DNA of 64,000 nucleotides from positions 19,207,001-19,271,000 of the forward strand of contig NC_134722.1 of assembly GCF_049634645.1 (NCBI RefSeq), given 5' to 3'. The notes under the pieces are model-generated. The model was not told the DNA's origin. It ran no database searches and worked only from the letters and a program-made list of their open reading frames with translations. A program made the position numbers and the translations under genes. Every line of letters starts with the position of its first letter. Positions within the stretch are counted from its first letter, which is position 1. The DNA comes from Pelodiscus sinensis (Eukaryota; Chordata; Testudines; Trionychidae). Positions 1 to 10,019 of the stretch are shown piece by piece.

Positions 1-270
1 CTGCTAGGCCATTGTGACTTTGAGAGAGGGGAGTGTGTTTGTGACTTGGCCTGCAAGGCCGTATTAACCCTCGTAGAGGGGACTGTACTTTGGGACTAGG
101 CTGTTAGGGCCGTATTCACCTTAATAGTAGGGACTGTACTTGGGACTAAGCCAATAGGGCCGTATTCATCCTAATAGCGGAGACTATATCTTGAGGATTA
201 GGCCTACAGAGCCGTATTCACCCTAATAGAGGGAACCATACCCTGGAACTGAGCCTGAAGGGTCATCTTA
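1..270. repeat. Minisatellite, about 51-bp unit, about 5 copies
   Basis: The motif GCCGTATT recurs at 58, 109, 159 and 211, a spacing of 50-52 bases, each time followed by a related AATAG-GGGACTGTACTTGGGACT segment. Copies differ at many positions, so the array is old. It begins at or before the window edge. It has no consistent reading frame and no spacers, so it is neither coding nor a CRISPR. It may be internal sequence of the DNA transposon whose end lies at 388. Confidence 0.8.
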
Positions 271-289
271 CCCAGTGGAAAGCAGACAT

Positions 290-388
290 AAGCCCTGTCT
301 TTGGGGAACTTTCAGACCGTCAAGGGGGCTGGCTCCTCCACATGACTATTTTTCCGGAAAAAAAAACCTCTGTAGTGTAGACATACCC
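290..388. mobile_element. Right end of a TIR DNA transposon, truncated
   Basis: The sequence GTAGTGTAGACATACCC at about 372-388 is the reverse complement of the terminal motif shared by the many MITEs and Harbinger-like elements in this window. A CCGGAAAAA stretch precedes it. No matching left end is visible, so the element is truncated or its left end lies outside the window. The minisatellite at 1-270 may be part of it. Confidence 0.5.
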
Positions 389-1204
389 TCACAGACCAAG
401 TTTGAATGGGATTGGACACAAAGGAATAATTGTGTGTGCAAGATGCTCCAGGCAAAAGCTGAAAGAAGAATCAGAAATGTTGCAATCCAATTGTTATTAT
501 TTCTTGAAAGTAGAAAATGAATGGAGCAGGGGAGAATGCAGAACAACAAGGCAGTCCATCTCTCCAAAGAGACCACCTGTGCAAACTCTGCTCTAGGTGG
601 TCAAGTTGAGTCTGACAAATTATAACATCTGAGGATCTAGCCCTCCATCATCATGAAATTAATCCTCTAAATGTGCATAACAGTGAGTTATGATGCAAAC
701 ATGTACAGTGTAGTAAGAAAATCGAAAGCAAACAGCTGGTGCAAGTCACTCAACAGGTCTTCGCTACCCACCGTCATCCCAAGGTGTATAACTGCCATGA
801 TTAATGGATGACATCATAGCCTGAGTTTATGAGCATCTCCCACGATAACATTACATTAGAAGAATGTTACTTGAAGATGGTACCATATATCTGAGAATGA
901 TGCAACCATGGATGGAACTAAAGCACCTATCTAAAACTACCCATGTAGCTCAGAATTTAACTCAGAGGTTTCCATCCCTGTCAAAGACAAAATAGAGAAG
1001 TGCAAATCACACACATATATGATGGAAGGTGAAACCTACCAAATTTTAAAAATGCTCCTGACTTCTCTCTCTGAGAGGGATGTTTCTCTTGGCATAATTA
1101 TATGACCATCACGCTCATTCTCCTTTTCTCTGTTGGCACTCAACTTATTTTCCCCTTTTTCACATCTTTATTATACTATTGCTTTTAATTCTTCCAACAT
1201 GAGT
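389..1204. other. No gene seen, upstream of the CpG island
   Basis: AT-rich sequence with short open frames only and no recognised repeat. If the promoter reading below is right, this is the upstream flank of the gene starting near 1490. Confidence 0.5.
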
Positions 1205-1343
1205 GTGACGGGGCAAGCCCGCACCAGGCAGGGGCAGCCCCTCGGGAGGCATTGTGGAGTGGGAGGCCAGACAGCCACCGGCTTTGCCCGGGCTGCTCGG
1301 CAGCCGCGCGCGCCGCTCCCAGCCCCAGAGCGGAGGGGGGAGG

Positions 1344-1351
1344 TGACGTCA
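1344..1351. promoter_or_regulatory. Consensus CRE (TGACGTCA)
   Basis: A perfect palindromic cAMP response element, the binding site of CREB/ATF factors. It lies about 145 bases upstream of the inferred start site. Half-site-like GACGT sequences occur nearby at about 1358 and 1398. Confidence 0.75.
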
Positions 1352-1378
1352 TGAGAGACGTGCCGCGGCATCAGCCGC

Positions 1379-1392
1379 GTTGCCAGGGCAAC
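1379..1392. promoter_or_regulatory. Palindromic X-box (GTTGCCAGGGCAAC)
   Basis: Two perfect GTTGCC half-sites are inverted around a 2-base AG spacer, the classical symmetric RFX-factor site. It is about 28 bases from the CRE and 70 bases upstream of the TATA-like box. RFX sites are typical of ciliary, testis and some neuronal promoters, so the gene may belong to such a class. That last step is inference. Confidence 0.7.
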
Positions 1393-1460
1393 GCGCCGAC
1401 GTCCGGGCGGAGCGGGGGGGGGCCGCCGAGACGCACTGACGCCAGGACGCCGGCGCCAGG

Positions 1461-1467
1461 TTTAAAA
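1461..1467 (+). promoter_or_regulatory. TATA-like box (TTTAAAA)
   Basis: The only AT-rich heptamer in the centre of the GC-rich island. Its position predicts a start site near 1490 and a first exon of about 108 bases ending at the donor after 1598. It is a variant of the consensus, so it is supportive only. Confidence 0.5.
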
Positions 1468-1490
1468 CGCCGACACCGGGAGCAGGAAAG

Positions 1491-1598
1491 GGGGGGAAGC
1501 GCACCGGGACGGAGGCGAGCGAACAGCCCGCCAAGGAGTCAGCGGACCCACCCCCCCCACCCCCGGAAGTTCCCCGGAGCAAACCCCGAGCGGGGACG
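1491..1598 (+). other. Putative non-coding exon 1 with splice donor
   Basis: The 3' boundary is the strong donor ACG|GTGAGT, with GT at 1599-1600. The 5' boundary is only inferred, about 25-30 bases beyond the TATA-like box. No ATG occurs in this stretch, so it would be entirely 5' untranslated, with translation starting in a later exon. An ETS-like CCGGAAGT lies at about 1563-1570. A long open frame crosses the stretch, but it reads through the donor and looks like GC-driven background. Confidence 0.5.
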
Positions 1599-1893
1599 GT
1601 GAGTCTTCCGCCAGCGGAGGGGAAGGAAGAGGCCCAGGGCAGAGTCAGGAGTGACTGGTGGGCTGGCGTGTTAAGGGTGCACACCCCGTCAGCCGGGGCG
1701 GGTCAAGCCGAACCCGCACCCTTAGGGCCCTGGGCCGGGGCCCATGAGAGTGGGTGGGCCCGGGTCCCCCTTCCCCTCCCGCCTTACTTGGGAGAAGGAA
1801 ACCGAAGACAAAGGTGGACAAAAAGGGTGGACAGGAGGACTCAGAGCACTGATGCAGGGACACATCACGGGAGAAACTTGGGGGTACCGCCGC

Positions 1894-1904
1894 AAGATGG
1901 CGGC
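1894..1904 (+). promoter_or_regulatory. YY1 motif (AAGATGGCGGC)
   Basis: An exact match to the YY1 consensus at the 3' edge of the CpG island, about 300 bases inside the inferred first intron and followed closely by CGTCA. YY1 sites just downstream of start sites are common in CpG-island promoters, so an alternative start site here is possible. Confidence 0.55.
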
Positions 1905-1929
1905 GGGGCGTCACAATGAGTGTGTGCCA

Positions 1930-2775
1930 AGATAGTCTTGATGTTGTGAATTCACTCCTTAATGCTGATAACAGCCTTTTGTTTGTCCAAAACTCCGTTG
2001 GCCACTTTTATAACCTTTAAAATTTGCTTGTTGAGCTTAGGTGTGTCAACTCACATGGCCAGGGCCAGGGCCCAACAGGATTATGGATTCACTTCAAGAC
2101 AGAGTCAATTAGGGATACTTGCTTTTATTAAACTCACTACGTCACTACTATCACAGGCTTAATACTGCCAGATGGTTACACAGCTACTGCAAGGTAATAT
2201 GCCAATAAACATAAGCAGAGCAATGCATAAAGGAGAGCAACAGGCATTTGGAAATGCTTACGTCCCTTCAGTCTGCAGGGAGTACCATTCTGGTCACCTC
2301 GCACTAGGCCACAGCGGACATGGCTCCAGCTGGGGGATCCAGGGAACCCTTCAAGGTCTAGGTTCCTGGTGAGACTCACCAGACACGGGACTCCCTACAT
2401 TAGTTATACTACAGTTATTTACCGGGTATGTGCATACTGGCCCAATGCCACACTCAATGTTCTCACAGCGCTGAGAATGGAGGTCATGTTAATTATCCCA
2501 TACTTGGCTAAAAAGCATAGGGAGTTGCAGCTGATAAAGGCTGTCTGATAAAGTACACTGGTATTTTCTCCAGCAGGGATCTTGGCTGGCCTAGAGGAAT
2601 ACAAATTTAACCCCTGCAGGCCCGCATATGACTGTTTATGTGACAAGGTGGAAGAGAGCCAGGTAGCAGGTTAGCTCCCTTTTTAAATTTTTCCTACAGT
2701 TTTGAAAGCTGCTGCTTATGTGATTAATCTGAATGGAAGTGGAGGTAATAGCGGTAAAGGGTGACAGGAAAGTTA
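1930..2775. other. No gene seen, unclassified
   Basis: Mid-GC sequence with no recognised family. On the minus strand AATAAAAGC occurs at about 2121-2129, which could be a polyadenylation signal of an old LTR or retroposon, but no paired LTR ends or target duplication were found. Confidence 0.35.
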
Positions 2776-2945
2776 GTCCAGAGGTTAGGATATGTAAGAG
2801 ACTCTGCTTCTATCCCTTTGCTTCTCTGAGATTTCCCATATGACCTGGGATAAGCTTCTTGGTCTCAATGAAATAATAGTGCAGGAGTTCTGAGGGTATC
2901 TATATTAGAGATTGTGAAGTGCTCAGATACCAAGGTAAAGGGGAA
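2776..2945 (+). repeat. MIR/CORE-type SINE, degraded
   Basis: It follows the order of an amniote MIR-like SINE: a GGTTAGGA stretch, a TGACCTGGGATAAGC segment corresponding to the core TGACCTTGGGCAAG, then a tail AGATTGTGAAGTGCTCAGATACC. Many substitutions show age. Recognised by eye. Confidence 0.55.
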
Positions 2946-3002
2946 TAGGAGTACAACAGATAGACAAGATAAATGGCAATTAGGATGTTCTGTTCATGAA
3001 TC

Positions 3003-3158
3003 TACCCCTGTGTGACTTTAAGCTTACAAGTCTCTGTGCTGCAGCTCTCTAAAATGGGCAAAACTAACATTTATCTACGTCACAGGGAGCTTGTGGGGCT
3101 TAAATCATTTATATTTTAAATGCATTTTGGCATGCTTGAGCGCAAAGATTTAGTAGTA
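3003..3158 (+). repeat. MIR/CORE-type SINE, degraded
   Basis: Contains CTGTGTGACTTTAAGC, AAAATGGGCAAAACTAACAT and TCACAGGGAGCTTGTGGGGC in the order of a MIR core and tail. It lies just downstream of another such piece in the same orientation, so the two may be independent insertions or a broken tandem. Confidence 0.55.
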
Positions 3159-3357
3159 GTAGTAGGAAGAAGGGCTGTGGGCAAACATATGCAGCCTACC
3201 ATACTATCCCTATCAAAGGATTATCTTTCCTCTTTGCACCAGGGAACAGTTTCTCTTCTTTAATTGGTAGAGATCTGATTTGTATTTGCAGGTACTATGG
3301 CGAAAGCAGCAATCACACTCAGTATATAAGGTCTTTGGGCTACGGATTCTTTTTGTT

Positions 3358-3421
3358 CTATTTGTACAGCACATAGCACAGTGGGGTTCTGGTCCATGAC
3401 TGGGATTCCAAATGCTGCAAC
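3358..3421 (+). repeat. L2/CORE-SINE-like 3' tail
   Basis: Matches the 3' tail type GTACAGCACATAGCACAGTG followed by TGGTCCATGACTGGG. Related tails occur at about 20190 and 63481. The A/T-rich end has grown into the adjoining microsatellite. Confidence 0.5.
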
Positions 3422-3503
3422 AATATAATATAATATAATATAATATAATATAATATAATATAATATAATATAATATAATATAATATAATATAATATAATA
3501 TAA
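3422..3503. repeat. (AATAT)n microsatellite, about 16 copies
   Basis: A nearly perfect pentanucleotide array of 82 bases. Read on the minus strand it gives a repetitive Tyr-Ile-Leu open frame, which is an artefact. It begins exactly where an L2-like tail ends, which suggests it was seeded by the A/T-rich tail. Confidence 0.95.
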
Positions 3504-5317
3504 AGTACAGCAGCAGTTAGAAATTCCAGTCAATATTCAGGTCCCCTTCTACAAAGGCATTATATAAACACAAAGGAAGGGACAACCCTTTCCCCGCACC
3601 CAAAGAGCTTACCATTCTCTATCAAAAGTTAGAGATGGGTTTACAAACTATACATTTCTGAAACAAAGACAGGTGCAGCTGATGTGTTAATGCAACTTTC
3701 ATCCGCTATCTGGGAGTCATACCTCCAGTATTTTTAGCCTCTTTGCATCTCATCTAAACTGACACTTCCCCTTCTCAAATCACCTTTCAGGTCAAAAGGA
3801 ATTACAAAGTTGATTTTTTTACAGATGAGGAGAGTATTGTAACATTCCTTATGCTTTATGAAAATATGCTTATGATATGAACATGACATGAATGAGATAT
3901 GCTTCATGCAAGATGGCCACATGTAAGATATCATTGGAAAGTTCATGATTTAGTGACTATGACTATACCATTCATACACGTTTTTGTAGATGAAGTTAGG
4001 AGTATTGATCTGTGTATGTGTATTTCATATTTGCAGCTTTGGGTCACTCCCACTGCTGATACTTCAGGGGCTACAGTGGAAAAGCCAGACAGGGATTAAT
4101 GGCCCAGCAGCTAGTCTAATTGACTGTGAATTGGCTTGATCTTCCTGGGGACATTTCATACTGATTCTTGTAGCCAAAATATAGTTTATTATACTTATTA
4201 TAAAAATATAATAAATATAAAGAACATAAGTCATAATAATAATGTTTTGCTTATAAGTTCTATATGCTTCTGTTTCATTCCACCAGTTGCCCTTTATGAT
4301 GATCAGGAAAGAATGGCTTGTGCCATTGGTAGATATGTGTCCGGTAAGCTGATAAGTGGCAAGTGTTAAGACAGGAAGAGACCATGACATCTTATGGTCA
4401 TTTCTTTTATCTTAGGGCATGGTTTTATTATAATATTTGCTATAAGGTCTTGCTTCTTGCCTGCATTACAAATTAAGTTGTGTTTCTATCTGCCCTGCAA
4501 ACTAAGTTGTGTAAGGTTCTTACGTAATTTTTTTAGTATCTATATAATCCTTTCTAAAATATAATCTTGCCTGAAATGCTCTGTAAAATTGTTTGCTATG
4601 AGAGAATGAAGTGTGCATAAGGGTAAGTGTAAAAGCTATCACAAATGTCCAGATGGGCTAAAAGGAGTCAGAGACTTAGAGACAATAGGTGTCAATCAGA
4701 AAAGATCCCTCGTCGTGCCTGATGCTAAACAAGCAGATTGATGACTCTAGCATAGATATACTGAAGGCAAGGTAAGAGAAAAAGGCAAAACCAGATGTGG
4801 GAAAACCCTCAATGACAACCATCAAAATGCTAGTGAAGAATAACCCCCCCTTCCCTTTCCACCCTCCCCCCAGTAATCATGATGGGATAAAACACCACTT
4901 AAGGATTAATGGTCCCAGCATGACTCTGTAAAATCCATAGACTCAAATGTGAATTAATAACTATAAAAACAGAGTCCATTGCCATGGTTCTTTGGGTTCA
5001 GTTCTGCAAAGCCTCAGAACATCATCTTGTGACCAACAGAGCTCAGCTCCATAGTCATGTTCAATTTACTGGCCTTTGGATTGATTCAGGCCACAACAGA
5101 TTGGTAACTATAAGACCATCTCTAGTACCTCTGTGTGCATGTGTTTGAATGCATACGCTGCTTTTTCTGTTGTATTTTTGGTAAACGTGGCATATTGCCT
5201 TTTCTTAAGAATAAGCTCCCATGTGATTCTTAAAAGTATAACACACTGACTCATAGATGATGGAATCTGAGTATCACCTGATACTAACCAACTCCTTGGT
5301 CTGATGAACTATTTCAT
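3504..5317. other. No gene seen, possible old LTR at about 4380-5250
   Basis: Within this stretch a CTATAAAAACAGAGTCC segment (about 4963) is followed 250 bases later by AATAAGCTC (about 5210). That spacing resembles a TATA box and poly(A) signal of an LTR. No flanking duplication, second LTR or coding remnant was found, so this stays a suspicion. The rest is AT-rich and unrecognised. Confidence 0.25.
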
Positions 5318-5763
5318 GGTATGTCTACACTAGCCCCCTAGTTTGAACTAGGGAGGCTAATGCAGGCATTCAAAGTTGCAAATCAAGCCCGGGATTTAAA
5401 TATCCCACGCTTGATTTGCATCTTCCCCGCCGGTCACCATTTTTGAAATTTACAAGTCCGGACTAACTGCCCATGTCTACACGCAGCAGGGACCCGAAAT
5501 AAAGCCCTAGTTCGAACTACCTGTTATTCCTCCTGCAATGAGGTTTACCAGCTAATTTGAGTTAGGGCTTTATTTCAGAATCCTGTTTCACTGCCGCGTG
5601 TAGACGCGGGCAGTTACTTCGGGCTAGTCAATTTCTAAAATGGCGACCAGCTGGGAACATGCAAATCAAGCACAGGATATTTAAATCCCGGGCTTGATTT
5701 GCAATTTCGGCCACCCTCATTAGCCTCCCTGGATCGAACTGGGGGGCTAGTGTAGATGTACCC
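5318..5763. mobile_element. Palindromic MITE (TTCGAA type), near complete
   Basis: The left end GGTATGTCTACACTAGCC pairs with the right end GGCTAGTGTAGATGTACC, and the whole 446 bases folds as a long imperfect hairpin. Paired arms include GGGATTTAAATATCC / GGATATTTAAATCC, CTTGATTTGCA / TGCAAATCAAG, and AGCCCTAG / TAGGGCT around a central TCCTGCAATGAGG. There is no coding capacity. The ends resemble those of the Harbinger-like elements in this window, suggesting mobilisation by the same machinery, but no clean target duplication is visible. A truncated relative lies at 15977. Confidence 0.85.
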
Positions 5764-6849
5764 TTTAAAACAAAACTAAGCAATTTTACTCATTCTCCAA
5801 ACAAAATTAACCTGAACTATTTCATAGGGAAAAAAAATCCCAAGGAAAATGGAAACAATATTCTTAAGAAAGTCTCTAACTTAAAATTCATTGACTTCTT
5901 TGTGGATAGTAGGAAATTAAGGAGAGAATTTTTCAGATTTGTAAAATTGTCTAGAAACAAGAAAAGCAGGTTTTAATAAAACCTGTTCTCAGATCTCACA
6001 ACCTTGCAAATGACCACATGTTCCTTCTGAACCACTGGCGGCAGACCCTGCTTTCAAGATACCCAAAGCATATTAACTAAAGATTTTAAAGACCCATCAA
6101 ACCAATTTATTTTCCCTGAATGTTTAATGAAACACAGCCATGCATATTCCTTTAACTTCACATATGGCGAAGTGACTCTAAACCACCAACTCATTTTAGA
6201 GATTCTGTTTTCAAATGTCATATTTGATATGCAAATAGAAGTCCAGAATTAATACCACTTGTGCTGCATGTGTTCTATTGCTTAAGCCTAAGGGGGGGGG
6301 GGGAATCAAACTCAACAAATAGCTTCAATTGTTCTTCTTTCAAATTGCCAAGCTTCTGTTAAAACAATATGCATCAAAAATCTAAGAACCAAATATGCAG
6401 GCCTAACACAGTGCTTCAATTACTGTCACATAAACCTTTTTCAACTTGAGATCCCCTATCTTATCTATAATAGACAAATGCCCAACCACAGGAAAGAATC
6501 CCTGAATGATAAACAAGGAAATTGAGTCTTGTTCTTAACACAGCTGTCACCTGGCACAGAGAGTGACTATCAAGTGGTCTACAATAGCACTTAAGTAGAT
6601 CAAATCAAGGAGAAAGCTTCCTTTGTCCATGTATGTCACTTAACAGGGTCAGTTCATCTTACTTGCCTTTTCTGAAAGGATTGGATTGTAATTGGTTCCT
6701 AAACTGTTTTGTATGAATCACATACAAACAGAGCATAAGGTGATGGATGTCCTTGATATCACAAAGAAGGGCTCCAATTCAACATCCAACTTCTTAAAAA
6801 GATTTAGTGTTCCTGTGCTCAGCCCTGTTTGATTTAGGAACTTAAATTT
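5764..6849. other. No gene or clear repeat seen
   Basis: AT-rich sequence with a short G-run at about 6293-6303. No recognised coding or repeat family. Confidence 0.4.
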
Positions 6850-6939
6850 CATTTTCAGAAGTGATTTAGGCACATAGGAGCTAAAATCCCTTGTAAATTG
6901 ACGGGATTCAAGCTAAATTCTAAATCCCTTTTGAAAATG
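6850..6939. repeat. Degraded palindromic repeat
   Basis: Arms at about 6850-6890 and 6903-6939 are imperfect inverted copies: CATTTTCAGAAGTGATTTAG against CTAAATCCCTTTTGAAAATG, and GCTAAAATCCC against GGGATTCAAGC. This looks like an old internal palindrome of a small DNA transposon. Confidence 0.5.
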
Positions 6940-7648
6940 ATAGTTGGGCATGACACATTGAACACAGCAGCACCTACATAGTTTTACGAATCTGGGTCTA
7001 AATCTAATGTTCAGGCTAAAGGGAAATGAAGCACTATAAATCATGTGTTAAAGGCAATGCAGTCTGTATAAATAGCAGATTCCCATCTAAACTTGGCAAG
7101 AAAATCAGAGAAGGGAAGCCACTCTATTTTGCAAAGATTTGGAAAAAGTGCAAAAGCCAATGGCTCTAATAGAACTTTTTTGGCACACAATCTGGAAGTC
7201 TCAGCAGTTTCTGATGTTGGAAGAAATGCATTCTGCTTTAAACTTTCTACAATGCCTAATTTCTGCTTTTACATACTGTTGGCCAGAGGACTTAGGGCCT
7301 CTCTCACAAATATCCATTTTTTTCTGGTAATACATCTCACCCATGTATTTCTTGAAAACAAGGAGCAACTTCTCAGGACACTGATTTGACAGCGTATCTG
7401 AACTACACACAAGAATTCTGCCAATTCCATTATCAGGAAAACTGAGTGCAAGTTAAGAGCTGTAGGATTCTGTGGAGGGTGTGAAATTCCAAAATGGGAT
7501 GGATTAAAAAGCAGCTTAGGCCCCAGTCCAGGAAAGCACCTGAGCATGTGCTTGTGAATAGTCTCAGTGATTTCAGTGGAAGTAGATGCTGAAATGCTTT
7601 TGCTAGATGAGAACCCTTGTAATAGTGAGGGAGAGTTTTGTTTCCATA
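6940..7648. other. No gene seen
   Basis: Short overlapping open frames on both strands show no recognised domain. This is the unique flank left of the hAT insertion at 7657. Confidence 0.4.
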
Positions 7649-7656
7649 CTTTACTA

Positions 7657-8159
7657 CAGGCCTGCACAACTCGGAAAGCAGTGAGGGCCATATTACTCCA
7701 AAGAAAACAGCTGTGGGCCGCAAGTAGGGATGCTCTCCCAAAAAATACCAAACACGCAAGCTAAAAATTTTTGTCAAGCAAAAAAAAAAAAAACCACCAC
7801 GCGTGTCTGCCCCCCTCCCCTCAGGACAAGCCTCTTTCCCTTCCCCTACCTGGCTTCTACTTTCCAGGTTGCGGGGCTGCCAGAGCCTTTTTGAATTTGA
7901 CGGTCGCCGGCCGTGATATCACGATGCCACGTCACGCCAGTGTCCTGGCATCTGCCGGCGTTCCACCCTCTGGCTCGCACCCCGCCTCCTCGCACCGGAG
8001 CTGCATGAAGGCAGCCCAGCAGCAAGAATCGCCGCACTTCCCTCTCCCTGGAGGCGCTCTGCTCCTCCGCCCGGCCGGTGGATCAGATGGGGTTGCGCCG
8101 CCCGTAGTTGGCACGGGCCTCACAGTGAGCCCCTGTGGGCCGCATGTTATGCAGGCCTG
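7657..8159. mobile_element. Non-autonomous hAT element, copy 1, with TSD
   Basis: The 503-bp element has ends CAGGCCTGCACAAC and (reverse complement) CAGGCCTGCATAAC, flanked by a perfect 8-bp target duplication CTTTACTA at 7649-7656 and 8160-8167. An 8-bp duplication and CAGG...-type ends are diagnostic of hAT transposons. The interior is GC-rich, carries a poly(A) run at about 7780 and has no recognisable transposase. A second copy in the opposite orientation lies at 18048-18570. Confidence 0.9.
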
Positions 8160-8167
8160 CTTTACTA

Positions 8168-8633
8168 GAAGGATCTGCAAATGTCATATGAACAGCTTCA
8201 ATCTCCTCTCACCAGAAGTGGCAGGCAGGAGAGACTGAGCATCCTCAAACAGCCTGGCATGGCCCTGCCTACACTCTACCCACAGAGCTCTGCTTCAGTA
8301 GTACCACAGGGCTCCCTTATACCTGCCTTCCTGGGGGTGGGGAACCTGCAACAGCACTGCCACTTGCTTTCCCTCCCATTGCTCCAGGGAGGTTGTGGGT
8401 ATTAGCCATCCTAGGTCAGGGGCCAGTAGCCACGTTATGGCGGCTCTGGATTCCAGGGCACACAGAAGGGGTGGGGCCTTTGGAGGGAGGAGCACAGCTG
8501 GGAGCTTACCTCCCCCAGCCAGAGGTTCACAAGTGGCCCATGCCTCTCACTGTAATCACCACCCATCTTCTGACTTCCATGTTTCTCTTAAAGACGTGCC
8601 TTAAGCCAGATCTATACTACACCTGGAAGGTTG
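8168..8633. other. No gene seen between two hAT insertions
   Basis: Sequence of about 470 bases with mixed GC and no recognised family. Confidence 0.35.
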
Positions 8634-8641
8634 GCTTAAGG

Positions 8642-9024
8642 CAGAGCTACTCAACTTTGGAAGTCCCAGGGGCCACAATGATATTCATAGCACATGCCAA
8701 GGGTCACAACTTAAGTGTGGTTGCATATTCATGCAAATATATATGCAAATATATGCAAATAGCTTCTTTCACACAGTGCTCCCCACACCTCCTCCCTGAG
8801 GGCTAGAAGCGCTGACACATTGTATCCATCTGTTCCAACCAGCCCATCCACTTGGATCTTTCAATGCCCCTCCACCTAGGAGATGCCTTGCCATTGTGGA
8901 GCATGTTCCCAGTGGAGGCCATGTTCAAAAGATTCCAGCCACGGGCCGTGTGTTGAGCCCCGCGTAAACCCAAACCACAGCCACCAGCAGCATGTGGCCC
9001 ATGGGCTGCTGTTGAGTAGCCTTG
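8642..9024. mobile_element. Non-autonomous hAT element, with TSD
   Basis: The ends are CAGAGCTACTCAAC and (reverse complement) CAAGGCTACTCAAC, flanked by a perfect 8-bp target duplication GCTTAAGG at 8634-8641 and 9025-9032. The element is 383 bp long. It has subterminal GGGGCCACA / TGTGGCCCAT pairs and no coding capacity. Its sequence differs from the 7657/18048 family. Confidence 0.9.
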
Positions 9025-9702
9025 GCTTAAGGTATGCAACTCCAGCTACATAAATAATGTAGCTAGTGTCAATGTAGTGGCTCTGCAAGGCTCCATGGTT
9101 GTGGAGCCAGTAAGTAAATAAATGGAGCAGCCCAGTAGCAGCTCTCTCAGAGTAAGTCCACGGACCACTTTGAGAAACAATGGGGTAGAGGCTTGACAAA
9201 GATGAGCCCTGGAATGTATCCACTAGCAAGATGCAGAGTACAATAATCAACAACAGAAAGAGAATTTACAGCCTCATGAAATCCCAGCTGGATCTTGGCA
9301 AAAGGTCAAAACAGAGCTGTTCACTGTTAATGACAGGAACTGTATGGTCACAGCAGATTACTGATTCTATTTCTGGGTATGTCTACACTACAAAGTTAGT
9401 TCGAACTAACAGACGTTAGTTCGAATTAACTTTGATAGGCGCTACACAGGCAAACGGCTAGTTCGAACTTAATTCGAACTAGCGGAGCGCTTAATTTGAA
9501 CTAGGTAAACCTCATTCTACAAGGACTAATGCCTAGTTCGAATTAAGTAGTTCGAATTAAGGGCTGTGTAGCCACTTAATTCGAACTAGTGGGAGGCTAG
9601 CCCTCCCCAGCTTTCCCTGGTGGCCACTCTGGCTAACACCAGGGAAACTCTTCTGCCCCCCTCCCGGCCCCGGACCCCTTAAAGGGGCAAGGGCTGGCTA
9701 CG

Positions 9703-9930
9703 GTGCCCATGCCAGGAACCAGCCAGTACCCAGCCAGCAGACCCTGCACCTGGCACAGCGCAAGCCAGCCACCCGCTGCCACCCAGCCCTCCGCCTCTTC
9801 CCGGGACCAGGCTGGCGGCTCCGGGGAGCCTGCCCAGGTCCGCAAGAGGCGGGCGCCCACCTGGTCTAGTGCAGACATCGTGGACCTCATCCACGACCTC
9901 CGTACTAGGCACAGGAAAGTGGCCGTCTAG
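9703..9930 (+). pseudogene. Myb/SANT-like protein fragment of Harbinger element A
   Basis: The frame encodes a Pro/Ser/Gln-rich leader and then a basic segment RKRRAPTWSSADIVDLIHDL, the first part of the Myb/SANT-like (trihelix-type) DNA-binding domain encoded by the second gene of Harbinger transposons. Tryptophan and the following acidic-hydrophobic helix are in the expected order. The frame stops after RTRHRKVAV, whereas the 53183 copy continues into GRIAASLATQEQVCKRIK, so this copy is broken by a stop or frameshift near 9928. In intact elements this protein helps the transposase reach the nucleus and bind ends. Here it is not expected to be functional. Confidence 0.65.
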
Positions 9931-10019
9931 GGCAGGATAGCTGCAGCCTGGCCACCCAGGAGCAGGTTTGCATGAAAATCAAGGTGGTCCAGTGAGACCC
10001 CCGACCCTGAGCCCTGAGC

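Larger units (their letters stand above)
1205..1915. promoter_or_regulatory. CpG island, probable host gene promoter
   Basis: This 700-base block is GC-rich and full of CpG inside AT-rich surroundings. It contains a CRE, a palindromic RFX X-box, GC boxes (GGGCGG near 1405), a TATA-like box, an ETS-like motif, a splice donor and a YY1 site, in an order that fits plus-strand transcription from about 1490. Overlapping open frames on both strands are what high GC produces and are not called as genes. I do not know which gene it serves, and no coding exon belonging to it was recognised downstream in the window. It could also be bidirectional. Confidence 0.75.

Noticed and set aside
1..270. Possible CRISPR-like or zinc-finger-like array
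   Set aside because: Units are contiguous without unique spacers, 50-52 bases long and frame-inconsistent; a plain minisatellite explains them.
1252..1684. Long overlapping open frames on both strands in the CpG island
   Set aside because: High GC and CpG content lowers stop frequency. Compositions are low-complexity Arg/Pro/Gly-rich, there is no domain, and the frames read through the splice donor.
3213..3533. Open frame with repeated Tyr-Ile-Leu units
   Set aside because: It is translation of the AATAT microsatellite and not a protein.
4380..5250. Endogenous retrovirus LTR
   Set aside because: Only a TATA-like and a poly(A)-like word at a suggestive spacing; no paired LTR, primer site, target duplication or coding trace.
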